Below are positions 33,963 through 45,779 of a stretch of DNA of 64,000 nt, piece by piece. Within the stretch, counting starts at the first letter, position 1. The number at the start of each line of letters is the position of its first letter. Below the pieces are notes generated by a model, which did not search any database, had not been told where the DNA came from, and saw nothing but the letters and a program-made list of their open reading frames with translations. This stretch comes from Icerya purchasi (lineage: Eukaryota > Arthropoda > Insecta > Hemiptera > Monophlebidae). The position numbers and the translations under genes are program-made. The stretch is from the NCBI GenBank assembly GCA_039619475.1, contig CM077115.1, forward strand, positions 141,372,172 to 141,436,171, written 5' to 3'.

Positions 33963-34576
33963 TAAATAGCGGTAGGAAGTTAAACGATGGGATTTTTTGA
34001 AAAAGAAGCAGCAACCCGAAATAAAAAAACATTTCTAAAATGTTTTGTTCAATATCCAATCTCAAAATGTTCGTATAATTGTATTATTATAATTTTAAAT
34101 GTTCTAATCTTCGAAAAACAAGAAAATAGTCTTGATAACTACTATCTACTTGTTCCAGAATCTTTGAAATCAGCTTGCGTACAAGTCCGCAACACACGTG
34201 AGACATTTTCATGTTTTTCCCTTAAAAGTAGGCTTTGTGCAGCCATTCAGGCATCCACCGACATTAGAATGTCGTTCGCTTCACGGCCTCCGTCGACATG
34301 AGAATGTCGCCATGCAATCTGTGATTTCCTTTGTACATATTATATCGCAACGTATGCGCAAAAATATACATTTAACAACTAACTACCGCTAGTACAAGGT
34401 TCCTTATTTACATCATTATCGTTAGCGGTGGTAATATTGGGGAAACGACGTGTGAAATACATAAACCTACGTTCTTCACGGGTCTTTACAAGTCGTTATA
34501 GGTAACACTTTAACCTACTTCTGTTGAATGCATACTCGCGTATGTGGGAAATCGGTCTCATTAAATGCTCTCTTAT

Positions 34577-35745
34577 TAGTAATCAGTCGTATCTAAATAA
34601 ATTCGTGAAATTTTCGTAACGCTTTTCTGTAACGCTCCATTTCGTGACGCTTTTCAAGTTTATGTGCCAAAGTAAAGTCATGAAAAAACGTCATTCTCTC
34701 CCACTGTGCAACAAAAAATTATTAAATGTAATAGTTTTACCTTTAAAACGAGACTAGTTTGGTTATGGATCACATTATTTTAGTGGAATTCATGAAGCGT
34801 GAACAGACATTAACGGCCTAAACTACTGGAAACACTCATCAATTTAAGGAGAGAGATAAAAATTTAGAAAGCAATTCAACTGTTGCATGACAATCCACGG
34901 CCATTCACAGCGAACATTATCCAAAAACTTACCGCCGAGTTGTCAATTGACTACAGTTCGGACCTTGCCCAAGTGATAACGCTTTATTTTCTCAATTAAA
35001 ACAAAAAAAAATATATATATATATATGTATATATATCCGGCGGATGACGAATTGCTTAAAAATATCGAGTCACTTGACTGGACGGAAAATGTTATAGGGT
35101 AAGTGTTGAAAAGTTGGTATATTTACCATTTCGATAAGGCTGAGCGGCTGCAGTCATTGCGTTATGCCGCTACAGCCAGGTAGTTTTAAATTAAATTTTC
35201 GTTCATTATTACGCCAACGAGACGGGTTTTGGAACCTTACTTTCTGCGTGACCCTCGTAGACACAATGCATCAATTCGAATTCAATATTTATGGCGCGCC
35301 ATTCTATTTCGTGACGCTCCATTTCGGAACGCTTTTCGAGTTTATGTGCCTAAGTAAATTGTGTCAATTCGGATTCGATATTTATGGCGCGCCATTGTAT
35401 TTCGTGACGCTCTATTTCGTGACGCTCATTTTCGTAACGCTCAATTTCGTGACGCTCATTTTCGTAACGCTTTTCGAGTTTATGTGCCAAAGTAAATTGT
35501 GTCAATTCGGATTCGATATTTATGACGCGCCATTCTATTTTATAACACTCAATTTCGTGACGCTCAATTTTGTAACGCTTTTCGAATTTATGTGCCCAAG
35601 TAGAGACATAGACATAATATTAGTAATCAGTCGTATCTAAGTAAAGACATAAAATTTTCGTAACGCTTTTCCGTGACGGTCAATTTCGTGACGCTTTCAT
35701 TTCGTAATGCTTTTCAAGTTTATGTGCCAAAGCAAAGACATAAAA
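34577..35745 (+). repeat. TTTCGTGACGC minisatellite and ~120-bp direct repeats
   Basis: A motif of about 15 bp, TTTCGTGACGCTCAA with variants (TTTCGTAACGCTCAT), recurs many times at 35300-35580 within higher-order units that also contain TTTTCGAGTTTATGTGCC and AATTCGGATTCGATATTTA. A block of about 120 bp beginning TTAGTAATCAGTCGTATCTAA occurs at about 34577-34695 and again at 35619-35745, directly oriented and about 1.04 kb apart, bracketing mariner remains. The open frame across 35164-35640 is only the repeat translated (FVTL repeats), not a gene. Confidence 0.8.
34745..35190 (+). mobile_element. Mariner-like transposase fossil
   Basis: Readable blocks in order: WDHIILVEFMKREQTL-like (about 34757-34810; consensus 'W...G.l..dfl..g.ti'), then LLHDNPRPFTANIIQKL (about 34883-34933; the HDNARPHTA block with the second catalytic Asp), SSDLAQV (about 34963; degenerate SPDLAPSD) and ADDELLKN (about 35041, near the C-terminus). 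Stops and shifts throughout. It lies in the block that splits the I-like LINE. Confidence 0.7.
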
Positions 35746-37800
35746 ATGTCAAAAACCAGCCGCCTCATTACCAAACATGATAAAACAGCCAAGAACCCAC
35801 TGCGAGTCAATATTAATCAAGTGGAGAAAAGAAAGATTACGAATGGGTGAACGTACACGGAGAATAACTAAGTCACAGGAATAATGAAGAAGAGCAGAAC
35901 AAATGGCCCGAAGAGCACTCTTGGAATCAGAAATAATCAAAAATTGGACGATCAGAGGAAATGAAATCAACTCGCCCATAAAGGTGGAACAGAAAGAAGG
36001 AAGAACATTCGGAAAGGTGAAAACCTGAAAGAACAAGAGAAGCACCAACCATGAAAATGATTACATAAGAGAGAAAGAGGGACGTGATAGTGTGCTGTAG
36101 AATTCCTATTTAATTACGGCTTAGGGGAGAGTGACTTTGAAAGAGAGGGCAAAATAAACATTTATTCAAATTAAAAGAAAAATAGAGGAGATTATTAAAA
36201 GAAATTGTATAATAGGGCTACAATGAACTAAGACGGAGAGTAATAAAATATTGAGATTTTCCTAGACAGAGAAACGCGAATCCTCGGAAGTTGAAATGTC
36301 GGAGTGAATCAGAGTAGACAATGAGAGTGAAAGACTTTTAGAAAGAAAGCAAAAGCTCAAATATGAACTGCGAATAGACATGGGTGGCGTATAAGAACTG
36401 CTGGAATTGAAGACGATTTAAAAGCACCAGGACAGAATCGAAGGCAAGAATTTTAGTTTCATATCTAATTTAGATAGTCAGGACTTATACAGGCGTAAAT
36501 AAAAGACAGTAGTCCAATTTCGAACGGATAATGTTGATTTATATAGAGAGATAGGAATGTAAGGGATCACCACTTCATTTAGTTGAAGATAGGATTCAGC
36601 AAGTTTAGGCTTTTAATCGAAGAGGAAGAAAGATATTTCTTATATTCGGAGAAGGACAGATGATTATTAAGAAAAACGCCAAGATAACAGAAATAGTTAA
36701 CACGAGAAAAAAACGTCTTGTTTACGGATAACAGGATTATAAGGTCGAAAAGTAAATACAACATCAGAAGACTTGAAAGAGAAAATTGAATGGTTAATCT
36801 CCGACAAAATGAGAAACGAATGAAAAACTCCACATTGTCTTCAAGAACATCGCGGGAAGAGCAACAGGGCAGAAATCATCGGAAAAGAATAGAGAGAAGG
36901 AATTTAAAGGAAAGAAAGCAACACTAATAGAATAGATGTTAAAGTCAGTAGGACTGAGTGAGGAGCCTTAAGAAAGACCCCGTGTCATTGGATTAATTAA
37001 TAAGGAAAATTAATTAAGCTGGAATGTTAATTGCTATTATATCCGTTGGAGTTGTTAGATGAACATTATCAAAAGCACAAAAAACATCAATAAAGGAAAC
37101 CAAGGTGTGTTCCTTATGAAGAAAATATTTGTGTTGCGAGAAAAGAAAAGACCAATACAGTCGGGAGGACTAATGTCGAAAGCTGAACGTATTACCGGGA
37201 AATACATTATTCTGCTTCAAATGTCAAGCAAGGCGCTTGTTCAGCATACCCTCAAACAGTTTTCTGATGCAGGATCCCAAGGGAATAAGTCGTAAGAAAG
37301 AACTTTTTTTAGGAATGCGGAAACAATAATAACAATTCAGATAGGTTTTTAAGAGCGAGATAAGGTAAGTCGTCAGGTTTGGGGTGAGGCTGGAAGATTT
37401 GAATAGAACAGGCTTTAATAGATTACAGTTAAAAGGTTAGGAAGTGGAAAGGAGAATTTTGCGGAAGTGGAATAAAGCGCAATTCATTAGAAGAAGAAAC
37501 ACAAACTGGAGCGAAAAAATGAATAAACGGTATTAAGATATCCACAGGGACGTTGAGGTTTGAAGGGTTATTCAGAGGATAGAAATTTAAAGGCTCTGGC
37601 CATTCTCTAAATATTAAAAGAAGGCTAGTTCTAGAAAGGGGAAAACAGAAATTCTTCCGAGAGCACTTTTTCGAGCCTTTAAGTATAAATCCAGAGTTCT
37701 GGCGTCAGCTCGTTTATGAGCCAGAAAATTCTCAAACGTAGAATTGGAACGGAAAGTATACGGTGCGACAATGGTCAAATGTAGTGTTACACTCTTCATT
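35746..37800 (-). mobile_element. I-like LINE fossil: reverse transcriptase and RNase H
   Basis: Minus-strand pieces in order: a pre-RT region (37799-37614); motif A as FIDVFCAFDNVHL (about 37110-37065); motif B traces GSSLSPTDFNIY (about 36960); LFFSDDF in place of YADD; the thumb as FCYLGVFLNNHLSFSEY (about 36690); and RNase H as LIISDSKSALRAI (about 35945) then GNEAAG (about 35765; consensus WVP.H.GI.GNE.AD). The order RT then RNase H fits the I/R1/LOA/jockey set with RNase H. Heavily decayed. Confidence 0.72.
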
Positions 37801-39510
37801 CCAACAAAGTGACGAGGCTGTACAGCGATGACCTTTCTTAATTACTCCTGAATTGTTACAATTTTTCATATAGACCTCATTCGATCTGATCTTCACTGAA
37901 TTTATCAATGAAGGTAATGAAACGAGAATTTTTTTACTCGAGTTGTTGCTTCTTCTGGGTTCTTTTTTTTTTTACAGAAATTCTTCTATTTTTTTATAGC
38001 TGTACATAAAAAATAGAACGATTTTAAATTTTCATTTCTTTCTTTCATAACGATCGTAACTATTTAAATTCTTGCTCCTAGTTCCTTAGGTCCCTCCAAA
38101 TTTAGCTTTCCTCTTTGGCTTTTTTTTAATTCTATTGCCTCATTTGTTGTTCGTCTTTCATTGGGGTTCTATTTTACCTTTTTTCCCATCATTCATGACG
38201 TTGATTTAAAACTTCTTTAAATAGTAATTTCTTTCTGTCGAACGTTGTCGCAACACAAAAACCGAAGAAAAAAAAAAAAGCCTAAGACCCACATCGAGAC
38301 ATAAAATTCTATACTAATTCTTTTAAAAACTGCAACAACTGAAAGAGTTCAAAATAAAATTTTAATTCCATTTTTGCACCCTAGTAAATAGAAGTATATA
38401 AAATTTATTCTGTTCTACTACGGCATTCCAAATAAAAGCGAAAAAGTTATTTCGGAAGCAGTTTAGGAGACTGAACTACCCAAAAGCTCCACGATGTGAT
38501 CTCTGCAGATTCGATATGGAAATAAAAATAATTTATAAAACGAAAACGATTAAAGGTTTTTTCCCATGCTGCTTGTTGCTGCACTTGAAGATGGCTCTAA
38601 ACCAAAATTCGAAATAACAGAGATATTAATTTGAATTTACCAAAAATCGGTAAAACTTGCAAATTGTAGGTAATGAAATTGATTTTAAAGATGGATTATG
38701 TACTAACGCCCGAGCGGCGAGCCCAGAAAAAAAAAACAAAAGAAAACAATAAAACAAAGTCTCCTTCGTAAATACGAGAACACATGTTTTGTTTTTTTTT
38801 TGTAAATACGAAAACACATGTTAAATGTATCACATGTTCCATTTTTTTTTTTTCTGACCAAAAATGTTTTCATAAATGTCTTCTCCATTAAACAGTTAAA
38901 ATATACTAAAAAATATAAACCCAGTTTAAGTGTATTCGATATCGATTCGACGCGATGCAATTAACAACAAGAAAATTACTAAAATGAGATATTATGTATA
39001 ATTAGATTTACTGATAAGAAATGCCGTTAGCTCCCTTACGATAACAAGCTACTTTTACAAACAAAATTCAATGATTTATTATCGCAGTTTATATTTTTAT
39101 GCGCTATTTTTGTGATTTCGTTAATTATTAAATAGAGCAAAAGTTTTACTAGATCGTAATTATTAACTTCTGTGAACTTTACAAATCGAGTTGAACTTCG
39201 ATTACTTGAAATTATAAATAGAATTGAAATCGACGGTATTTTTATTTTTACAAAAAGTTGATTTTTTTTTCCGTTTTTCTACAAACCTTTTTATTTTATA
39301 ATTTTATAATTTTACAAGCAGGTCTTGGCTAAGAAAAAATGAGAGTAAAAGGTTTTTGTAGCCAAAAAAACAAAACAAACAAAAAATAAAATTTTGTTCA
39401 CAAAAATTTTTCAGGTATTATCTCGGTATTTATAAAATGACATCAGGTAATTTAAAAAAAACAACTATATATTAATTACAACGTAATTTTTAGCCTACCC
39501 CCCCCCCATT
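37801..39510. other. Intergenic, no gene seen
   Basis: AT-rich. Contains a short direct repeat at 38765-38825: two copies of GTAAATACGA(G/A)AACACATGTT separated by a T-run. Nothing coding recognised. Confidence 0.5.
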
Positions 39511-39514
39511 CGAA

Positions 39515-39660
39515 AAAATGTCCCAATTTTATGTAACGCAGAATGTCCCAATTTTATGTAACGTTTGTTATATTTTATAGGATTTTTGTTATTGTTATTT
39601 TAAAAAATGTCACAATTTTATGTAACGAAATATGTAACGAAAAATGTAATGAAACAATTT
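39515..39660 (+). repeat. Short interspersed copies of ATGTC.CAATTTTATGTAACG
   Basis: Three copies of AATGTC(C/A)CAATTTTATGTAACG at about 39517, 39541 and 39605, plus decayed ones to 39660. Confidence 0.75.
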
Positions 39661-39942
39661 CTTAATTTTATATAATGAAAGTTAAATGTTAGGATAGGAT
39701 TTTTGTGATTATGTTTTGTTCTTCTTTTTGTGTTGATGCCAGTAAGAATTACGTTGTAAATTTTGATCATTTTATACAAAGTATAGAAGAGAAAGAGACA
39801 GAAATGAAAGCAAGAGGGGACAAGGGGCACAGCCCCTTGCGAGGCCAAAATGGCCGAGTTTATATATATACTAGCTGTGTTCCACGGCTTTGCCTGTGTA
39901 TTAATGTCCGTTTAAATCTGTACTTGGAAATTTTACACAAAA

Positions 39943-40953
39943 ATGCTGGCAGACATTATCCTTGTTATCCCAGCGACCGATATATCCTGCAGAGCTCTAA
40001 CTGATAAAAGGGTGGAAATCAAAACAAACAAAGTCGAACATTACCGACGTCTAATAAAATATTTCAAGGACGAAGAGATCGAACACCACACCTATCAGAT
40101 CAAAACAGATAGAAGTTTCAGAGCAGTGATTAGACACCTCCACCACTCTGTCGATACTAAGGATATTGCCGCTGCTCTAGTTGAATATGGACACCAAGTG
40201 AGAAATGTGATAAATGTTAAGCATAGGGTAAGCAAGCAGCCCTTGCCACTGTTCTTTGTGGACTTAGAGCCCGACAAAACTAACATTGATATCTACAAGA
40301 TTCAGTCGTTGCTTAACATGAAAGTAAAAATAGAAACTCCACACAAAAAAAACATTATCCCACAGTGCTTTAGATGCCAAAGATTTGGCCATACCAAAAA
40401 TTACTGCAATAGAGATTTTGCCTGTGTTAAATGTGGCGAAAGCCATATTTCACAAGACTGCAACAAACCACCTAACCAGGCAGCGAAGTGCGCTAACTGT
40501 CAAGGTAACCATCTTGCAAATTATAGGGGATGTGAAATTTATAAAAAAATCCAAACGCATAGATACGGTGAAAAAAGTTCGGTTAAGAAAGGTAATGTCC
40601 AGCTTCAAACTCCGGCAATAAATGTGCCCTCTTCAGATCCTCAACTGGGCGTGACAATTCAGCGATCCACAGTACAACGTTCACCAAACGAATTAAAATA
40701 TCCCACAACAAGAGATAGATCTCGACAACGAGAACAAGCTCAGGTTCTAAAGCCTAAATCGTATGCTCAGGCTGCCAGAGGGAACTTATCTGACACTGCA
40801 ACGTTCTCCCAAAATGACTGGGATATTAAACAAACACTAAACATGTTTTTGGATGAAATTCGGACACTATTTAAAGACATTATTCAGCAACAAGCAAATA
40901 TGTTTAACGACATTATCACTAACATTATGTCTATTATGTTAAAAACAAAATGA
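39943..40953 (+). CDS. LINE ORF1, gag-like nucleic-acid-binding protein with zinc knuckles (336 aa)
   Basis: Binds element RNA and forms the transposition particle. The region before the fingers (about 30-135; HHTYQIKTDRSFRAVIRHLHH, then VRNVINVKHR) is the conserved domain preceding the knuckles in jockey/X-element ORF1 proteins. Three CCHC knuckles follow: CFRCQRFGHTKNYC (142-155), CVKCGESHISQDC (161-173) and CANCQGNHLANYRGC (183-197). The C-terminal part is polar with a final helix. The open frame is intact, but family ORF1 proteins are usually longer at the N-terminus, so this Met may be internal or created by 5' truncation. The stop overlaps the ORF2 start as ATGA (40950-40953). Confidence 0.88.
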   Translation: MLADIILVIPATDISCRALTDKRVEIKTNKVEHYRRLIKYFKDEEIEHHTYQIKTDRSFRAVIRHLHHSVDTKDIAAALVEYGHQVRNVINVKHRVSKQPLPLFFVDLEPDKTNIDIYKIQSLLNMKVKIETPHKKNIIPQCFRCQRFGHTKNYCNRDFACVKCGESHISQDCNKPPNQAAKCANCQGNHLANYRGCEIYKKIQTHRYGEKSSVKKGNVQLQTPAINVPSSDPQLGVTIQRSTVQRSPNELKYPTTRDRSRQREQAQVLKPKSYAQAARGNLSDTATFSQNDWDIKQTLNMFLDEIRTLFKDIIQQQANMFNDIITNIMSIMLKTK

Positions 40954-43649
40954 TTCCTACAAGACCAAGTCAACCGTTATGTTATAAAATAGCCTTGTGG
41001 AATGCGAATGGCTTGTTACAACATCAGCTAGAAGTAGAACTTTACTTGCACACAAACGATATTGACATCATGCTTATATCAGAAGCTCATTTTACTGATA
41101 GAAGTTATATAAACTTGAAACGTTATAAAACATACTGGACATTACATCCCGATAACAAAGCGCATGCTGGGACAGCAATCATTATTAAAGATAGCATTCC
41201 TCATGATATAAGGCACAGTTACTGTAAAGAATACCTTCAAGCTACTTCCATTGCTATAAAACAGACAAATAACACCTTGAACGTTGCAGCTGTCTACTGT
41301 CCCCCAAAGCACAAAATACAGCCTACACAATTTATAGATTTTATAAAAGGAATGGGTAATCGATTTATAATTGGAGGAGATTTTAACGCAAAAAATATAC
41401 ACTGTGGGCTTCCAGATAACTACCCCTAGAGGCAAAAATTTAAAAATTGCTGTTGAAATAGAACATTGTGATATCATATCAGGAGAACTGCCCACGTACT
41501 GGCCAACAGATAAGAATAAAATTCCGGATCTATTGGATTTTTTCATAGCAAAAGGTATCTCCCAAACATATCTTAAAGTCACTAATGATCAATTTTCCCT
41601 ATCTTCCGATCACTCGCCGGTTATATTAACAATCAGTGATCAAGTGTGGCTAAAGGAAAAGAGACTCACTCTAACCAGCAGGCTTACTGACTGGGATAAA
41701 TTCAGACAGACTTTAGATGATGCAATAAATCTCTCTATCTCGTTAAAAACAAAATCAAGTATTGATGACGCTGTAAATCTATTCACTAACCAAATAACCA
41801 ATGCAGCTTACTCAAGCACTCCTCCGCTGAACAAACAATTCAGGCAAACTGTAATATATCCAAATTATATACGTAAAGAAGTCGCCATTAAAAGAAAAGT
41901 ACGTAAACGTTGGATGCAAACAAGATGCCCTAATGATAAGAGACAACTAAATAAACAGACTAAAAAGTTGAAGTTGTTAATCAAAAGATTTAAAAACGAT
42001 ACATTCACGGATTATGTTAACAGCCTATCCAATTCTAAGGATGACGGTTACTCGTTATGGAAAGCAACAAAATATATGAAGCGCCAAAAACTCGAAATAA
42101 TCCTATAAAAATGCAAGATGGGAATTGGGCTACAGACGACAGCATGAAATCAGAAACATTTGCGACCTATTTAAAAGATATTTTTAAATCAAACAAAATA
42201 AAATCACGTTTAGAGGGGTCGATACACAATTACTTGAACCAGTACCCGACAACTTCAAACAAACGGATAAAACCTTTTTCACCTGGAGAAATCGGATCCA
42301 TAATCAAGAAGCTTAATAACAAAAATTCTCCCGGATTCGATCTAATCACAGGAGCGATTCTGAAGCAACTCCCAAAGAAAGCCGTGGTATTGTTGACGTA
42401 TTTATACAATTCAATCCTAAGACTGCAATATGTTCCTGTGCTATGGAAATTTGCTAAAGTTCTAATGGTGCTGAAACCAGGTAAACCTCCTGAAGATGTG
42501 ACATCATACCGTCCTATTTCGCTCCTTCCAATACTTTCTAAAGTTTTCGAAAAACTCATATTAAAAAGATTACAAAAAATTATTGTCAACAAAAATATTA
42601 TCCTCAATCACCAATTTGGATTCCGTTCTGGCCATTCTACAGTGCAACAGGTTCATCGAGTCGCAAAACTAATAGAAGAATGTCTTGAAAATAAGATGAT
42701 ATGCTCAGCCGTCTTCCTCGATGTCAAGCAGGCATTTGACAGAGTCTGGCACTCAGGGCTGCTATATAAATGTAAGCAAATTCTACCGTTAGAATACTTC
42801 AATATTTTGATGTCGTACTTAGAAGAGCGCTATTTTCAAGTAACTGTTTGCAACAGTCAATCACAGATATATAAAATCCAGGCAGGTGTTCCCCAGGGAA
42901 GCAACCTGGGACCACTTTTGTATTCTATATTTACTAGTGACATCCCAGAAACCTCGTTTATTGCTACCTTTGCTGATGACACAGCAATTATAGCTACTCA
43001 TCACTGTCCCATTACGGCTACTCAGCAGCTTCAAAGTGCTATCGACCAGACAGTGGATTGGTTTCACCAATGGAAAATAGTAATAAACGAGTTAAAAAGT
43101 AGTCATATTATATTCACCAAACGGCGTATTAACCGAGAAAAATATCAAGTGACTATTAATGGAAAAATTACACCCCAAAGCTCTTGTGTCAAATATTTAG
43201 GAATTCATTTAGATGAATCCTTAACTTGGTTACCGCATATAACAGCGAAAAAAACAGAATTAAATATCAGGACCAGGCAGTTATACTGGCTGCTGAGGCC
43301 AATGGCTCAACTATCAATTAACAACAAGCTGCTGCTATACTCTATGATATTGAAACCAATTTGGCTATATGGTTGTGAGCTTTGGGGTTGCGCTTCAAAG
43401 TCCAATAAACAAAAAATACAGCGATGCCAAAATAAAATTCTACGCATGATAATCGGTGCCCCGTGGTTCGTGTCGAACGATACGCTGCACAAAGACCTGC
43501 GGATAAAATATGTAGAGGAAGAAATAATTCAAGTTATTCAGAATTATCTGTCAAGACTGAAAGTCCATGGAAACCCATTAGCAGCAGGACTGCTAATTCA
43601 AGAAGCCAATAGAAGGCTCAAGAGAACACGCATCACCGATTATATGTAA
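40950..43649 (+). pseudogene. LINE ORF2, endonuclease-reverse transcriptase broken by two frameshifts
   Basis: Frame 1, 40950 to about 41410: endonuclease start with ALWNANGLLQHQ, LISEAHFTDRS (catalytic Glu), VAAVYCPP and IIGGDFNAK. A frameshift close to 41410 (just after the GGDFNAK block) moves to frame 2, about 41410 to about 42085: TTPRGKNL, LSSDHSPV (catalytic Asp-His) and the linker to SLWKATKYMKR. A second shift near 42085 moves to frame 3, on to the stop at 43649: reverse transcriptase with SYRPISLLP, VFLDVKQAFDRVWH (motif A), GVPQGSNLGPLLY (motif B), FADDTAII (motif C) and KYLGIHLDESLTW (thumb), ending in a C-terminal region with CELWGCAS. All catalytic motifs survive and only the two shifts disable it, so the copy is fairly young. 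Confidence 0.88.
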
Positions 43650-44089
43650 AGTGTTGCAGTTTCAATTATAATCACATGAGAGCTCGGTCGCTGGACCGAC
43701 TCTTGTATAATTAATTCATTAGTTCATTCATCACATCTGGTCGATGACGAGACTTCTCGTCAGTTCTAAATCATAAGAAAAAAAAAAAAAAAAAAAAAAC
43801 CTTGGAAATTCATAAAAAATTTTTGCTTTATCTGGAATTGTATTTATGTTAAGTTTTTTTCTCTCTTTGGGAAACATATTTATTACCGTCCAACAGAAAA
43901 TAGTCTTCACGTTCCACGTTTAGCTGAAGATTATCGATCTTTCTTTAACCTGTCGGTCTTGATCTAACAAAAAGTTTTGCTCAACTAAACAGCACACACA
44001 GCCATCGGTTTGGAGTTACTCACACGGTGATCTTCCATAATTACACATTTAAGAGAACATCTTCTTTACTCATATCTTCCGAATTCTCC

Positions 44090-44770
44090 GTATCGAGCAT
44101 TTTATTAAAATTAATTTATTACCGCAACAACAAACTGTAGTAATTGAGTAAGAATTTTAATACTCCTGGTAGCAAATTATTAAAAAGAAAGTTAAACAGT
44201 TAATTTAAAAAATTTATACAGCGGTTTTGGCCCCAAAGTTCGAATATTTGACATATCAGTTAAATACTCTATTTATTTTTATATGTTATCCATTAAGTCC
44301 AATAGTATATATGGCTTAAACCTCTTCCAGTTTTTATAAACATATTGTACAATACATTTTCATATTTCGACTGCTAATCATTCATTATTATACAATAAAT
44401 AAGATAGAGATGAAAACAAACATGTACCATCCCTATCTATGTATTTAACATAATGGGCAACTATTGTATCCTTAACATATATTAATTCTACATTCGTAAT
44501 TACAGTGAGTATTTATATATCCAAAATACTCACTTCAATACCGCACAGAATTTGCGCAAACTGAAAGTAAAATGAAATATTTTTGAATATTAGACACCGC
44601 GATCCTCTCTGCCATTCCAACATCAACAACAACTTTTCTTCCGACCTCCTTGTCTTCAGCATTTTATTAAAATTAATTGATTACCACAACAGCAAACCAA
44701 TATACGTAGTTGAGTAAAGATTTCAAATTTGAATATAAATAACGTTCCCGGTAGTAAATTCCGTTGCAGG
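44090..44770 (+). repeat. Two ~100-bp direct repeats ~560 bp apart
   Basis: Blocks at about 44093-44175 and 44657-44760 share GAGCATTTTATTAAAATTAATT/CAGCATTTTATTAAAATTAATTG, then ATTACC.CAACA.CAAAC, TTGAGTAA and a later C(C/T)GGTAG.AAATT. They lie in the 3' piece of the split outer element and suggest an internal duplication. Confidence 0.7.
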
Positions 44771-45224
44771 ATATTTTAGAAAACACCACTTTTTTTTAAA
44801 TTCTCCGTAATGAGTACAGCAGTTAAATAGGAGCGCGCGACTTGGAAGTTTAATAATTTCAATAACGCAAAAAGTGAAGTAATATTTACTTACACCAGAA
44901 ACTAATAAAATAACCATAGTAATCATTTTATTTAAATTTTTAGGTTTAGTTTATTTTTACTGTGATAATCATTTTATTTAAAAATTAATTTTTTGTTAAT
45001 TTCTTTTTATTCGTCCCATATACATTTCTGTGCCCCTGGTCTCATCTCAACTATTTAAAACTCTTATATTTCGTGTAGTGGACCGAATTGTGAATCTAAA
45101 CCATTCTTGAATACACTTGAACACACACAAAAAATTTCATCAAAATCGGTCCAGCCGTTTAGGAGGAGTTCAGTCACAAACACACGCACAGAAGAATTAT
45201 ATATATATAAGATATATAAAATTG

Positions 45225-45430
45225 GAAAGTTTGTTTGTCTGTCTATTTATGCGTGCTAATCCCACGAACTGTCGAACTGATTTTATTCCGGTTCTCGCCA
45301 GTGGATAGAATGATTCTTGTCAAAGGTTTTAGTGCATAACTTATGAAGTTTTTGGTATGATTGATTTAGCCGAGCTATGGGGAGATTTCTCTCAGTAAAG
45401 TATGGAAGGTAGAAAAGTAAAATACAGTTG

Positions 45431-45462
<32 letters not shown>
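45225..45462 (+). repeat. Probable short repeat with poly-A tail
   Basis: Starts TTGTTTGTCTGTCTATTTATGCG, contains CCACGAACTGTCGAACTGATTTTATTCC, and runs into an A-run of about 29 bases at 45433-45461. The opening resembles a widespread class of arthropod repeats. No ORF. Confidence 0.45.
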
Positions 45463-45463
<1 letters not shown>

Positions 45464-45779
45464 TGAAATATTTACTACGGTAAATATTTTAAATAAAATC
45501 AATATAAACATAAAAATTTTACTAAAAGTATTAGCGAATATTTTTAATAAAATAATTAGCGTAGTAAATATACATTATAAACGTAGAAATTAGATAAAGA
45601 ACTGTAGCTAGAATTAAAATTCAGCCGGCTTAATGCATTAGCAACTCAGAAGACGAGATGATTTTTTTTCAACGTAAAAAAAAAATTTAATAAAACGTTA
45701 ACTCTATAAATATGTTTTATTACGATATAATGTAATAGTTTACTATGTTAATAAATAACTTCTGAACCAAAAGTAGTCG

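Larger units (their letters stand above)
39933..43799 (+). mobile_element. Jockey-type LINE, nearly complete (3.87 kb), two frameshifts
   Basis: ORF1 (gag-like) is followed by ORF2 (endonuclease and reverse transcriptase) with ATGA overlap, a short 3' UTR and a 22-base poly-A tail (43778-43799). CTTGGAAATT occurs at 39923-39932 and at 43801-43810, a candidate 10-bp target duplication. The 5' UTR would be only about 10 nt and ORF1 is short, so the copy is probably 5'-truncated. Confidence 0.85.
39870..45212 (+). mobile_element. Repeat element split by the jockey-type LINE (inferred outer element)
   Basis: The left piece, 39870-39932, begins ACTAGCTGTGTTCCACGGCTT after a TA run; the right piece, 43800-45212, ends with CATCAAAATCGGTCCAGCCG, GGAGGAGTTCAGTCACAAAC and a (TA)n tail. 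In my experience these are the usual start and end of a family of arthropod repeats. The jockey-type LINE lies between them with a 10-bp duplication, so I infer one older element of about 1.5 kb interrupted by it. No protein is readable in the pieces. Confidence 0.45.

Noticed and set aside
34200..34400. Short open frames with CATCCACCGACATTAGAATGTCG
   Set aside because: Contains a small local inverted repeat (GACATTAGAATGTC) only; too short to assign as gene or element.
35164..35640. 158-codon open frame on the plus strand
   Set aside because: It is the TTTCGTGACGC minisatellite read in frame (FVTL repeats); no protein family or codon signal.
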